Origin: Lachnospiraceae bacterium
GTDB lineage: Bacteria > Bacillota > Clostridia > Lachnospirales > Lachnospiraceae
Direction: 5' to 3'
Assembly (NCBI GenBank): GCA_910574885.1
Contig: CAJTDD010000020.1
Span: 33,645-97,644 of the forward strand
DNA length: 64,000 nt
Position 1 is the first letter of the stretch. Each line of letters begins with the position of its first letter. Below, in pieces: positions 8,593-16,807 of this stretch. The position numbers were made by a program, and so were the translations under genes. The notes beneath the pieces were generated by a model, which saw only the letters and a list, made by a program, of their open reading frames with translations, did no database searches and had not been told where the DNA came from.

Positions 8593-9363
8593 TTAGCAAT
8601 AACGGACGGGAATGTTATGCTGTCTCAGTTTTTCATTCCATATATCAGGCAGGCATTTATCTGTGATGATCATGTTGATACTGCCAAGGCCGGTTATGAT
8701 GTAATCGGCGGAATCAAAGAACTTGGTATGATCTGCAATCAGATAATGCTCTCGTGATTGGGAAATATAAGCTTTTCGGACTTGGCTTTCATTCATGTTA
8801 TTGTCAAGCAGGCCGTGGTCTAAATCAACGGCCGGATTGCTGATAAAACACTTGTCCGCAAGGTAATAAGAGATTGCGTCGGTAGTCTGGTATCCGGAAA
8901 ATGAATTCGAGCGTTGGCGGAAGGTTCCCCCGAGGGCAATCAATTTGACTTTGGAAAACTGATTGCTGAATAAATCAAATATACGAAGGGAATTCGTAAT
9001 AATCGTAACGCTTAAATTGCGCTGAACAATCTCTTTGGCGAGTGCCAGACAGGTAGTGCTGCAGTCCAGGAAAATCGTATCGCTATTTTTAATGAAATTA
9101 TCGATTGCGTAGGACGCAAGCTTCTTCTTCTCCTCGGAAAAGAAGGTTTCCCTAAGCTGCACCGGTGCGCCTTTGTCATCGGCGTCCGGCAGGAAAGCTC
9201 CGCCATGGATTCTCTTTAACTTATTTTGTGCTTCCAGCTCTTTTAAATCTCTCCGGATGGTTTCTTCGCTGCAGTCCAGCTTTTGGCTCATCGTAGAGAT
9301 AAGAATGCTTCCGTAAGTATGCAGCTCTTCCTCTATCAGTTTGTGACGTTCAATTTTTAACAT
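8593..9363 (-). CDS. DeoR-family transcriptional regulator
   Basis: 256 aa with an N-terminal DeoR HTH (TMSQKLDCSEETIRRDLKEL) and a C-terminal phosphosugar-sensing DeoRC domain (FLDCSTTCLALA, TNSLRIFD, ALGGTFR). This family generally represses sugar catabolic genes and is released by a phosphorylated sugar. It heads the alcohol dehydrogenase operon. The ATGYTG repeats in the divergent promoter region (9443-9458 and 9536-9561) are the natural candidates for its binding site, so it should control both directions. Confidence 0.88.
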   Translation of the reverse strand: MLKIERHKLIEEELHTYGSILISTMSQKLDCSEETIRRDLKELEAQNKLKRIHGGAFLPDADDKGAPVQLRETFFSEEKKKLASYAIDNFIKNSDTIFLDCSTTCLALAKEIVQRNLSVTIITNSLRIFDLFSNQFSKVKLIALGGTFRQRSNSFSGYQTTDAISYYLADKCFISNPAVDLDHGLLDNNMNESQVRKAYISQSREHYLIADHTKFFDSADYIITGLGSINMIITDKCLPDIWNEKLRQHNIPVRYC

Positions 9364-9426
9364 GGCTTATAAATCCTTTCGGCAATATTTATAGAAAAAA
9401 TGAATCGTGATATTGAATACAATCTT

Positions 9427-9455
9427 ATAATATCAAAAAAAACAGCATAAATCAA
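9427..9455 (-). promoter_or_regulatory. predicted promoter for deoR-alcohol dehydrogenase operon
   Basis: On the minus strand, -35 TTGATT (9455-9450), 17-bp spacer, -10 TATTAT (9432-9427). The -35 box overlaps the CAACAT operator repeat. Confidence 0.55.
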
Positions 9456-9458
9456 CAT
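9443..9458 (-). promoter_or_regulatory. operator half, two ATGYTG repeats
   Basis: Read on the minus strand this is ATGTTG-ATTT-ATGCTG, hexamers exactly 10 bp apart. It mirrors the array at 9536-9561, whose last two hexamers are ATGCTG-ATTT-ATGTTG, and overlaps the minus-strand promoter. Probable DeoR binding site. Confidence 0.55.
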
Positions 9459-9535
9459 TAAAATGAAAATTATATGGAAAAATGACGAGAAAATGCAAAA
9501 AAATATCAAAAAATATAAAAAATATCAACAATAGC

Positions 9536-9561
9536 ATGTTGACAAATGCTGATTTATGTTG
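9536..9561 (+). promoter_or_regulatory. operator half, three ATGYTG repeats
   Basis: ATGTTG at 9536, ATGCTG at 9546 and ATGTTG at 9556 have a strict 10-bp period. They fill the -35 to -10 interval of the plus-strand promoter. Binding here would block RNA polymerase. Probable DeoR site. Confidence 0.6.
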
Positions 9562-9567
9562 TAATGT
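9539..9567 (+). promoter_or_regulatory. predicted promoter of the transporter-mtnK operon
   Basis: TTGACA (9539-9544), a 17-bp spacer and TAATGT (9562-9567), close to the housekeeping consensus. The leader to the ATG at 9720 is about 145 nt and AT-rich, with an unused AGGAGGG at 9591-9597. Confidence 0.65.
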
Positions 9568-9719
9568 GTTGGCAAGGCAAAAATAATCAAAGGAGGGTAG
9601 TGGAAATAAAATGTGATTTTTGGGAATAATAGGAAAAATGGAAATTTGTATGTGAATGCATCAGACGGACGGACAGTCAATGAAAAAAATGTTGAATTAC
9701 AAAGAAAGGAAAGAAAAAA

Positions 9720-11042
9720 ATGGAAAATGCGAATAAAAAAGGAAGCTTTAAGGGATTATTGCCTCTGGTTATCTTTTTGGCCGTATATTTCGCAATGGGA
9801 ATCGGGACCGGAGATTTCTCTAACTTCCCATTGATGATTGGTATTTTCTTGGCATCTGCGATTTCGTTGTTTATGAAGAGCCCGGTTGCCGAAGAAAAAT
9901 CATTTACGGAGAAGGTTGTCATGTTTTGTAAGGGCGGGGGAGATGATACGCTGATCCTGATGGTCATCATCTACATGCTGGCAGGCGCCTTTTACGGAGT
10001 GGCAAGCGGGATGCACGCCACAGATACGGTAACGAATATCGGTATTTCAATTTTGCCGACAAATATGATTATTCCCGGATTATTCTTAATCGGCTGCGTA
10101 CTTAGTTTTTCAATGGGTACTTCGATGGGGACTGTGGCGGCGCTGATGCCGATTGCGATTGATATCGCGTCGAAGACAGGCGTGAACGTCGCGCTTGTAA
10201 GCGGCGTCGTAGTTGGAGGGGCAATGTTTGGCGATAACCTTTCGTTCATTTCCGATACGACAATTGCAGCGACCACAACACAGGGAATTGAAAACAAGGA
10301 AAAATTCAAAGCAAATATTTTTATGGTTGGGCCTGCGGTCGTCATCACAGTAATCGTATTAGCGCTATATCCCATCGATGCAGCGAAAATTTCAGCAGGC
10401 GGAGATATTAATCTCGTAAATCTGATTCCCTACATACTGATTATCGCATTATCCCTGATAGGCATGCATGCAGTCATGGCAATGACGATCTCAGTAATTT
10501 CAGGTATGGTGATTGGAATCATACACGGAGATTTCACATTTATTGAATCCTTCTCAGTCGTGCATAATGGGATGTGTTCGATGCAGGATATGGCGGTTAT
10601 TGCGATATTCGTAGGCGGGCTGGTGGCAATCATGCAGTATTTGGGAGGCATTGACTGGCTGCTGAACAAATTGGCTAAGGGAATGAAGTCCAAAGTGGGC
10701 GCGGAGCTTAGCATTGCCGCTTTGGTAAGCCTGGTGGATGTAGCCACGACAAACAACACGATTTCGATTATCGCCTGCGGGCCGATTGCAAAAGATATCT
10801 CAGAAGAGTTCGATATCACTCCGGCAAGGACGGCGAGCATTTTGGACTTGTTTTCGTCCGCGTTTAACGGTTTAACGCCTTATGCAGGACAGCTTTTGAC
10901 AGCGGGCGCAATGGCACAGATCGCACCGGTAACGATTATGCCTTATGTTTGGTACGATATTCTTATGATTATCTTCGGTGTTATTTTCATTTTGCTGGGC
11001 TTGCCGAAATTCAAGGGAAAAGCCGCCAAAAAGGAAGATTAA
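9720..11042 (+). CDS. NhaC-family antiporter-like membrane transporter
   Basis: 440-aa integral membrane protein with about eleven hydrophobic segments and the NhaC-type motifs GTSMGTVAALMPIA and GGAMFGDNLSFISDTTIAAT. NhaC proteins are Na+/H+ antiporters, but relatives in catabolic operons often carry organic solutes. As first gene of the operon with MtnK and MtnA-like enzymes, it may import methylthioribose, 5-deoxyribose or a nucleoside, or supply ion coupling; this is inference. AAAGGAAAG precedes the ATG. Confidence 0.78.
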   Translation: MENANKKGSFKGLLPLVIFLAVYFAMGIGTGDFSNFPLMIGIFLASAISLFMKSPVAEEKSFTEKVVMFCKGGGDDTLILMVIIYMLAGAFYGVASGMHATDTVTNIGISILPTNMIIPGLFLIGCVLSFSMGTSMGTVAALMPIAIDIASKTGVNVALVSGVVVGGAMFGDNLSFISDTTIAATTTQGIENKEKFKANIFMVGPAVVITVIVLALYPIDAAKISAGGDINLVNLIPYILIIALSLIGMHAVMAMTISVISGMVIGIIHGDFTFIESFSVVHNGMCSMQDMAVIAIFVGGLVAIMQYLGGIDWLLNKLAKGMKSKVGAELSIAALVSLVDVATTNNTISIIACGPIAKDISEEFDITPARTASILDLFSSAFNGLTPYAGQLLTAGAMAQIAPVTIMPYVWYDILMIIFGVIFILLGLPKFKGKAAKKED

Positions 11043-11066
11043 AGTCAGTCGGGGAGGAATTTAGAT

Positions 11067-12272
11067 ATGGAAAAATATTCAAAGTACTTTTTGCTTGATG
11101 CTGATACGGTAAAAGAATATGCAAAAGAAAAGGTCGGATATTTCAAAGAAGAAGAAAAACTATACGCAGCCGAAATTGGCGATGGGAATATTAACTATGT
11201 CTTTAAAGTGTGGAATCCGCAGACAGGCAGATCCCTGATTGTCAAACAGGCAGATACGGTGCTGCGTTCTTCTGGCAGGCCGCTGGATCGGTATCGGAAT
11301 AAGATAGAGGCGGAAATGCTTGGCATCGAAAGTGAATTGGCAGAGGGGCTTGTCCCCAGAATATATCTGTATGATGAAATTATGTATGCGATGTCTATGG
11401 AAGACATTTCCGCATACAAGAATCTTCGTACCGAAATGGCGGCTGGTAAGATATTCCCAAAACTGGCGGAAGATATTACAGCATTTATGGCGGGAACGCT
11501 GCTTCTGACCACGGATTTGATTCTCGACAGGGCAAAGAAGAAGGAAAGGGTAAAACTGTTTATGAATCCGGAGCTTTGTGATATCACTGAAGATCTGGTG
11601 TTCACAGAACCATATTATGATTATAAGGGACGTAACGTGATTCTGGATGAGAACAGAGACTTTGTAAAAGAGAAGCTTTATGGAGACAAAGAGCTTCATG
11701 CAAATGTGGGGCAACTTCGCGACGGCTTTATGAATCATGCGCAGGCATTGCTTCACGGGGATCTGCATTCTGGCTCAATCTTCGTGAATCAGGAAGGGAC
11801 AAAGGTCATTGACCCGGAATTTGCATTCTATGGGCCAATGGGATATGACATAGGGAATGTGATCGGCAATCTGTTCTTTGCATGGGCAAATAAATTCTAT
11901 ACCGATTCCGGCAATCGGGAATTTTTGGTATGGATAGAGAATACGATTGGGGAAGTTGTGGATAAAGTCAGAGAGAAATTCAATGAAAAATGGGATGAGA
12001 CTGTGACCTTCCCGTTATATACAAATGAAGAATTCAAAAAAGATTACATAGAACAAGTGATGTCGGATTCCTTCGGGTATGCCGGAACAGAGATTATCAG
12101 GCGCATCGTCGGGGATTCAAAGGTAAAAGAGGTTACGGATGTGGAAGATTTGACGTTTCGAGTCCCGATGGAAAGAACCTTGATTGAAATCGGGATCAAA
12201 CTGATTAAGGAAAGAGCCACGCTTAGGACCGGAATAGATATACGTGCTGTCGGAACAAAATATTTCTGTTGA
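11067..12272 (+). CDS. mtnK: S-methyl-5-thioribose kinase (MtnK-like)
   Basis: 401-aa APH-fold kinase that phosphorylates C1 of 5-methylthioribose, giving the 1-phosphate; homologues also take 5-deoxyribose. The N-terminal lobe has the ATP-site strand EIGDGNINYVFKV. The catalytic loop is HGDLHSGSIFV near residue 231 and the metal site is VIDPEFAFYGPMGYD. Length and these motifs match MtnK. GGGGAGG lies before the ATG, 24 nt after the transporter. The MtnA-like gene starts 37 nt after its stop, consistent with consecutive steps. Confidence 0.87.
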   Translation: MEKYSKYFLLDADTVKEYAKEKVGYFKEEEKLYAAEIGDGNINYVFKVWNPQTGRSLIVKQADTVLRSSGRPLDRYRNKIEAEMLGIESELAEGLVPRIYLYDEIMYAMSMEDISAYKNLRTEMAAGKIFPKLAEDITAFMAGTLLLTTDLILDRAKKKERVKLFMNPELCDITEDLVFTEPYYDYKGRNVILDENRDFVKEKLYGDKELHANVGQLRDGFMNHAQALLHGDLHSGSIFVNQEGTKVIDPEFAFYGPMGYDIGNVIGNLFFAWANKFYTDSGNREFLVWIENTIGEVVDKVREKFNEKWDETVTFPLYTNEEFKKDYIEQVMSDSFGYAGTEIIRRIVGDSKVKEVTDVEDLTFRVPMERTLIEIGIKLIKERATLRTGIDIRAVGTKYFC

Positions 12273-12309
12273 ACCAGCGGTTTGGCGGCAGATAGAAAAG
12301 GAAAGATGT

Positions 12310-13365
12310 ATGATGGAAAGATATGATCAGGATTTGGCGTTCATGCTGCGGTATGAGAATGTAGCATGGTACGAAGATGGAAAAGTAAGAATATTGGATC
12401 GCAGAGTTTACCCGACAGAAGTAACGTTTGTCGAGTGTACAACTTACAAGGAAGTAAAGAAAGCGATTGCCGATATGGTTACACAGAGCGCAGGGCCTTA
12501 TACCGCCGCGGGAATGGGGATGACGCTTGCTGCCCATGAGGTGGAAGGAAAGACAGAGAAAGAGCAGACAGAATTCCTTGCACAGGCTTCTTATGATATT
12601 TCCCATGCAAGGCCGACGACTGCAAACAGGATGGAAATCATAACAAAGGGATGCCTTGAGGCGGCAAAGAAAGCCCTTGCAGAAGGAAGGAGCGCAGTAG
12701 AAGCATGTTTTTGCAGGACGATGGATTCTCTGAACAGAAGGTATTCCACCATGGAGAAGGTGGGAGAGTATCTGGCGTCTCTGTTCCCGAAGAACGGAAC
12801 GGTTATGACCCAGTGTTTCGGTGAGACCATCATCGGAATGATGCTCCGTGCGGCAAGAAAACATAAAAATGATATCAAGATTTATTGTGCCGAAACAAGG
12901 CCGTATCTTCAGGGGGCAAGATTAACTGCAACCTGTTGTGCGCAGATGGGATTTGATACTACGGTAATTACAGACAACATGGCAGCCTATTCTATGCAGC
13001 ATAAAGGAATTGACCTCTTTACTTCCGCGGCAGACACCATTGCAAGAGACGGGCACATTGCGAATAAGATAGGGACTTTCCAGATTGCGATACTGGCAAA
13101 ATATTTTGGGATTCCGTATTATGTGACCGGAATCCCGGATAAAGATAAGCTGCATGGTGAGGATATAGTTATAGAAGAAAGGGATGCCAAACAGGTGCTT
13201 TCTTACCGTGGGATTCCCAGTACGATTCCTCGTGTAAAAGGAATCTATCCTTCTTTTGATATTGTGCCGCCGCACTTGATTAGCGGCGTGGTAACGGATA
13301 AGGGCGTCTATGTTCCGGGCTTGTTAAACGATTACTTTAAGGGAAAGGTCGAAGAGTTTTATTAA
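12310..13365 (+). CDS. mtnA: S-methyl-5-thioribose-1-phosphate isomerase (MtnA-like)
   Basis: 351 aa, eIF2B-like aldose-ketose isomerase that opens methylthioribose-1-phosphate (or 5-deoxyribose-1-phosphate) to the ribulose form. Recognisable segments are AAGMGMTLAAHE, ARPTTANRM, a catalytic cysteine region near MTQCFGET, YCAETRPYLQGARLTA and the active-site aspartate in TVITDNMAA. The frame is open from 12244, overlapping mtnK, but AGGA at 12299-12302 sits 7 nt before ATG 12310, and the protein starting MMERYDQDL aligns better with family length. Ribose-1,5-bisphosphate isomerase is a more distant alternative. Confidence 0.85.
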   Translation: MMERYDQDLAFMLRYENVAWYEDGKVRILDRRVYPTEVTFVECTTYKEVKKAIADMVTQSAGPYTAAGMGMTLAAHEVEGKTEKEQTEFLAQASYDISHARPTTANRMEIITKGCLEAAKKALAEGRSAVEACFCRTMDSLNRRYSTMEKVGEYLASLFPKNGTVMTQCFGETIIGMMLRAARKHKNDIKIYCAETRPYLQGARLTATCCAQMGFDTTVITDNMAAYSMQHKGIDLFTSAADTIARDGHIANKIGTFQIAILAKYFGIPYYVTGIPDKDKLHGEDIVIEERDAKQVLSYRGIPSTIPRVKGIYPSFDIVPPHLISGVVTDKGVYVPGLLNDYFKGKVEEFY

Positions 13366-13410
13366 AATGTATCGGATACAGATACAGGTTTAGAGAGGTG
13401 GATTGGTAAA

Positions 13411-14361
13411 ATGAAATTATTAATAAGAGCGCCTTTTACAGAATGTGAAAGAAAAAGACTGGAATCTTACTTTGATGAGATTGTCTATGACCCATGGACC
13501 AGAACGGGAGAGCGATACTATGAGGACGAGATGCTGGACGCGTTGCGAAAGGAACAGCCGGACGCGTTGATTACAGAGCTTGACCGCATCACAGAGAAGG
13601 TTCTGGCAGGATATGACAGATTGCTCTTTATCGGAGATTGCCGGGCTGTCCCGGCAAACATTGACGTAGACGCCTGTAAGAGGGCAAATGTCCCGGTGCT
13701 GTGTACGCCTGCAAGGAACGCGCAGGCAGTTGCCGAGATGCTGACAGGGCTTCTTGTCAGCTACATGCGGAATATCATCCCGGCAGTACAATGGGTCCGG
13801 GAAGGTAAATGGGTGGAGGGGACGACCCCTTATTATACTTGGATGGGACATGAACTGTGTGGCAAGAAGGTCGGGTTTGTCGGATTCGGGGCAGTCGGAA
13901 GGCATGCCGCCCGGATTCTGGAAGCATACGGATGCCAGATTTTCTTCTATGATCCATATGTAGATCATGTACAAGAAGCCTATAAGAAATGCGGATTAGA
14001 AGAGATATTCGAGAATTCCGATATTGTATCCATTCACCTTCCGGTTATGGAAAGTACAAAGGGAATGATACATGCAGATTTGTTTGCAAAAATGAAAGAA
14101 ACAGCAATTTTTGTTAATACCGCAAGAAGCGCAGTGGTAGACGAGGGGGCACTGATAGAAGTATTAAGGGCGAAAAAAATCAAAGGTGCAATTCTGGACG
14201 TGCTGTCGGTTGAACCGCCGACAGAAGACGCCCTTGCGGTTGCAAAATTGGATAATGTATTGCTGACGCCCCATATCTGCGGGGCCGCCTATGAAGTGAC
14301 AGATCATCAATCACAGATTATGGCAGACTGTATTGACGCCTGGATGAAAGAGAAAAAATAA
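13411..14361 (+). CDS. D-2-hydroxyacid dehydrogenase family protein
   Basis: 316-aa NAD-dependent dehydrogenase. The Rossmann motif GFVGFGAVGRHAARIL is at about residues 152-167. The catalytic triad is visible as R in NTARSAV, E in LSVEPP and H in LTPHICGAAYE. The family reduces 2-keto acids or oxidises D-2-hydroxyacids, and the substrate here is unknown. It sits between the isomerase and the FGGY kinase in a tightly spaced operon. It is not part of any described methylthioribose or deoxyribose route I know, so it may handle a side product such as a lactate- or glycolate-like acid. Confidence 0.83.
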   Translation: MKLLIRAPFTECERKRLESYFDEIVYDPWTRTGERYYEDEMLDALRKEQPDALITELDRITEKVLAGYDRLLFIGDCRAVPANIDVDACKRANVPVLCTPARNAQAVAEMLTGLLVSYMRNIIPAVQWVREGKWVEGTTPYYTWMGHELCGKKVGFVGFGAVGRHAARILEAYGCQIFFYDPYVDHVQEAYKKCGLEEIFENSDIVSIHLPVMESTKGMIHADLFAKMKETAIFVNTARSAVVDEGALIEVLRAKKIKGAILDVLSVEPPTEDALAVAKLDNVLLTPHICGAAYEVTDHQSQIMADCIDAWMKEKK

Positions 14362-14402
14362 GAGAAAGAAGATGAAAAAAGAAGATAAAGGAGAAGAGGC
14401 AG

Positions 14403-15845
14403 GTGGAGAATAATTATCTGATTTTGGACATGGGAACCGGCAATTCCAGAGTCGGGCTGGTATCTTCCGACGGAGTTGTCCTGGGAATCCGCAGCTATGT
14501 GAACCGCTACCATACCGATCCATTATACGAAGACGCGCAGTATTTCCTTCCGGAAGAGTGGAGCGGTTATCTCTTAGAAGGATGCCGGGAATTAATGGAA
14601 GAATTCCCGGAGCATCCGGTGAAAGCCATTACTTCAACCGGAGCCAGAGAGAGTATTGTCCTTTATAACGGGGAAGGGAAGGCTTTCATGGGACTTCCGA
14701 ATATCGATAACCGCGGCCGCGCCTGGATGGACGAGATTGAAGACTGTGCATTTATCTATGAACGGACAGGAAGATGGGTGACGGAAGATTTTCCGGCTGC
14801 AAAATTAATGGGATATAAGAAAAAATATCCAAGAGAGTTCCAAAACATTGCAAAAATTACCAGTTTGAGCGAGTGGGTTGGAGAAATATTTACCGGAAAA
14901 ATCGTGATAGAACCGTCGCAGGCATGTGAAACCCAGCTATTTGATATCCAGGAAAAAGCGTGGTCAGAAAGGCTATGCAGGAATTATGGAATTCCCATGG
15001 GCATATTGCCGGAAATAGCGAAAGCAGGCGACAGTTTGGGAACCATCAAAAAAGAGTTTTCAGACAAGCTTGGACTCAATGGGCAGGCAGAGTTTATCGT
15101 AGGCGGCGCAGATACACAGATTGCGGTGAAAGGCATCGGAATTGGCATCGGGGATATAGCCGTCGTATCCGGGACGACTTCGCCAGTTGTCACCATCACA
15201 GATTATAAATATTACGACGAACAGAAGCGGTGCTGGACAGATTCTAATCTGGGAGGGGAGACTTATCAGGTTGAGACGAATCCAGGAGTAACCGGTTTGA
15301 ACTATCAGCGGATGAAAGCGTTATTATTCCCGGATACCTCATATGAAGAGGTGGAAAAGAATATGGCACGGCAGAAAGGGTATTTGTGTACGGCTACTTT
15401 TTCATCCCTGCATTTTTCAGAAAAGCGTTCCCTGAAAAAGGGAGGATTTGTGACAAAGGCGCCGTTTGACGCAGATTTGGATGCTGTCGATATGATGTGG
15501 GCGGTAGTGGCAGATATTGCATGTTCCATATATGTACAGTATCAGAATCTATGTGAAATGACCGGGCATAAGAAAGAATATATCTTAGGATGCGGCGGTG
15601 GGTTTCGTTCCGAGATCTTATGCCAACATCTGGCGGATTTGACAGGCAAGAAACTGGTGATAAGGGAGGGCTTCGAGCAGGCGTCTATTCATGGATGTGT
15701 AAAGATTTGCAACGAGCGGTACGGAAAAGATGCAGATGGGAAAGGCGGTGCAAAGCAAGAAAAAGTATATATGCCGTGCGGACAGGGTTTGATACATGCA
15801 TATTATGAAGAATGGTTGGAGAACCGCCGGGTGTTAAATCCCTAA
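14403..15845 (+). CDS. FGGY carbohydrate kinase, LsrK-like
   Basis: 480-aa FGGY sugar kinase with two ASKHA lobes: LDMGTGNSRVGLV at the N-terminus and ILGCGGGFRSEILCQHLADL near residue 400. Several stretches (ARESIVLYNGEGK, GGADTQIAVKGIGIG, VVSGTTSPVV) recall the autoinducer-2 kinase LsrK more than xylulokinase or glycerol kinase. The start is GTG 14403, with AAAGGAG 8 nt upstream. The substrate is unknown. In this operon a 1-deoxy- or 5-deoxy-pentulose, or an AI-2-like dihydroxypentanedione, is a reasonable guess. Confidence 0.8.
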   Translation: MENNYLILDMGTGNSRVGLVSSDGVVLGIRSYVNRYHTDPLYEDAQYFLPEEWSGYLLEGCRELMEEFPEHPVKAITSTGARESIVLYNGEGKAFMGLPNIDNRGRAWMDEIEDCAFIYERTGRWVTEDFPAAKLMGYKKKYPREFQNIAKITSLSEWVGEIFTGKIVIEPSQACETQLFDIQEKAWSERLCRNYGIPMGILPEIAKAGDSLGTIKKEFSDKLGLNGQAEFIVGGADTQIAVKGIGIGIGDIAVVSGTTSPVVTITDYKYYDEQKRCWTDSNLGGETYQVETNPGVTGLNYQRMKALLFPDTSYEEVEKNMARQKGYLCTATFSSLHFSEKRSLKKGGFVTKAPFDADLDAVDMMWAVVADIACSIYVQYQNLCEMTGHKKEYILGCGGGFRSEILCQHLADLTGKKLVIREGFEQASIHGCVKICNERYGKDADGKGGAKQEKVYMPCGQGLIHAYYEEWLENRRVLNP

Positions 15846-15880
15846 AAATAAGACAAAAACAAAGGAAAGAAGGAGATCAA

Positions 15881-16531
15881 ATGTTATTACAAGAAGAAAG
15901 AGAAGAGATTGTAGAATATGGAAAAAGAATGAGCGGCGACAGGCTGGCTGCCGGAACAAGCGGAAATATCAGTATTTACAATGCCGAGAAGGGCTGGATG
16001 GCAATCAGTCCTTCTGGTATCGGGTATTTTGACACAAAGCCGGAAGATGTTGTAGTTATGGATTTAAATGGGGACATCATAGAAGGCTGGAGGAAGCCGT
16101 CCAGTGAGTGGGCGCTGCATACGGCGATGTATAAAGCGAAACCAGGCTGCAGGGCTGTCGTACATACACACTCTATGTACTGTACGGTATTTGCAACGCT
16201 TCGCCAGCCATTGCGCCCTGCCCATTATGTAATTGCAGATGCAGGCGTAGATACGGTTCCATGTGCACCCTACTGTACATACGGGACGCGCAAGCTTGCA
16301 GAAGCGGCAGTCAAGGCAATCGGTGACAGCAATGCCGTATTGCTGGCGAACCATGGTATGCTTGCCTGCGGCGGAAGCCTTGCGGGTGCGTATTCTCTTG
16401 CCTGTGGAATGGAATTCTGCGCGGAAGTAGAGTATCGCGCAAGAACGATTGGCAATCCGGTTTACTTGTCAGCGGAAGAGATGGCGGAAGTATTGGAAAG
16501 CTTCAAAAGCTATGGGCAGCCGAAAAGGTAA
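15881..16531 (+). CDS. class II aldolase (fuculose-phosphate aldolase type)
   Basis: 216-aa zinc aldolase. Motifs are GTSGNISIYN (phosphate site, about residues 27-36), the catalytic glutamate in KPSSEWALH, zinc ligands in VVHTHSMY and the third histidine in LANHGML. ATG 15881 has AAGGAG 5 nt upstream; the open frame extends to 15812 but overlaps the kinase. Next to MtnK and MtnA homologues it should cleave the ketose-1-phosphate to DHAP plus (methylthio)acetaldehyde or acetaldehyde, as described for the DHAP shunt and for 5-deoxyribose disposal (DrdA). It is last in the operon and is followed by a strong terminator. Confidence 0.87.
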   Translation: MLLQEEREEIVEYGKRMSGDRLAAGTSGNISIYNAEKGWMAISPSGIGYFDTKPEDVVVMDLNGDIIEGWRKPSSEWALHTAMYKAKPGCRAVVHTHSMYCTVFATLRQPLRPAHYVIADAGVDTVPCAPYCTYGTRKLAEAAVKAIGDSNAVLLANHGMLACGGSLAGAYSLACGMEFCAEVEYRARTIGNPVYLSAEEMAEVLESFKSYGQPKR

Positions 16532-16533
16532 AT

Positions 16534-16584
16534 AAAACTCCCGCCCGCTCCTGGACGAACATTACAGGAGCGGGTGGGAGTTTT
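16534..16584 (+). terminator. strong intrinsic terminator
   Basis: Arms of 20 bp with one G:T pair (AAAACTCCCGCCCGCTCCTG and CAGGAGCGGGTGGGAGTTTT) and an 11-nt loop, directly after the aldolase stop. Confidence 0.9.
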
Positions 16585-16695
16585 GTTGATGTTCCCATGC
16601 TATATGGTGAATCAGGAGTTTATTTCTTCTGTCGAATTAAATGAAATTGTACAATTCTTCTGCAATTCCGGGCCAAGAATTGGTATATTTTCTTC

Positions 16696-16724
16696 TTGAA
16701 CATAATGAAAGATTTGACTATAAT
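16696..16724 (+). promoter_or_regulatory. predicted promoter of the antiporter-kinase operon
   Basis: TTGAAC (16696-16701), a 17-bp spacer and TATAAT (16719-16724), 84 bp before the ATG at 16808. Confidence 0.65.
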
Positions 16725-16807
16725 ATTTGAGTTAATTGACAATTCTTTCACATGAACGTTCCCGGCAGATTTCATAGGGAGCGTGGGAAGAGGATAGGGG
16801 GATATTG

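Noticed and set aside
9591..9616. AGGAGGG followed by an ATG-TGA minimal frame in the transporter leader
   Set aside because: The spacing (13 nt) is poor and the frame has no codons. It may be a ribosome pausing site but nothing supports it.
16585..16807. Riboswitch before the antiporter gene
   Set aside because: Only a sigma-A promoter was seen; no conserved aptamer core recognised.
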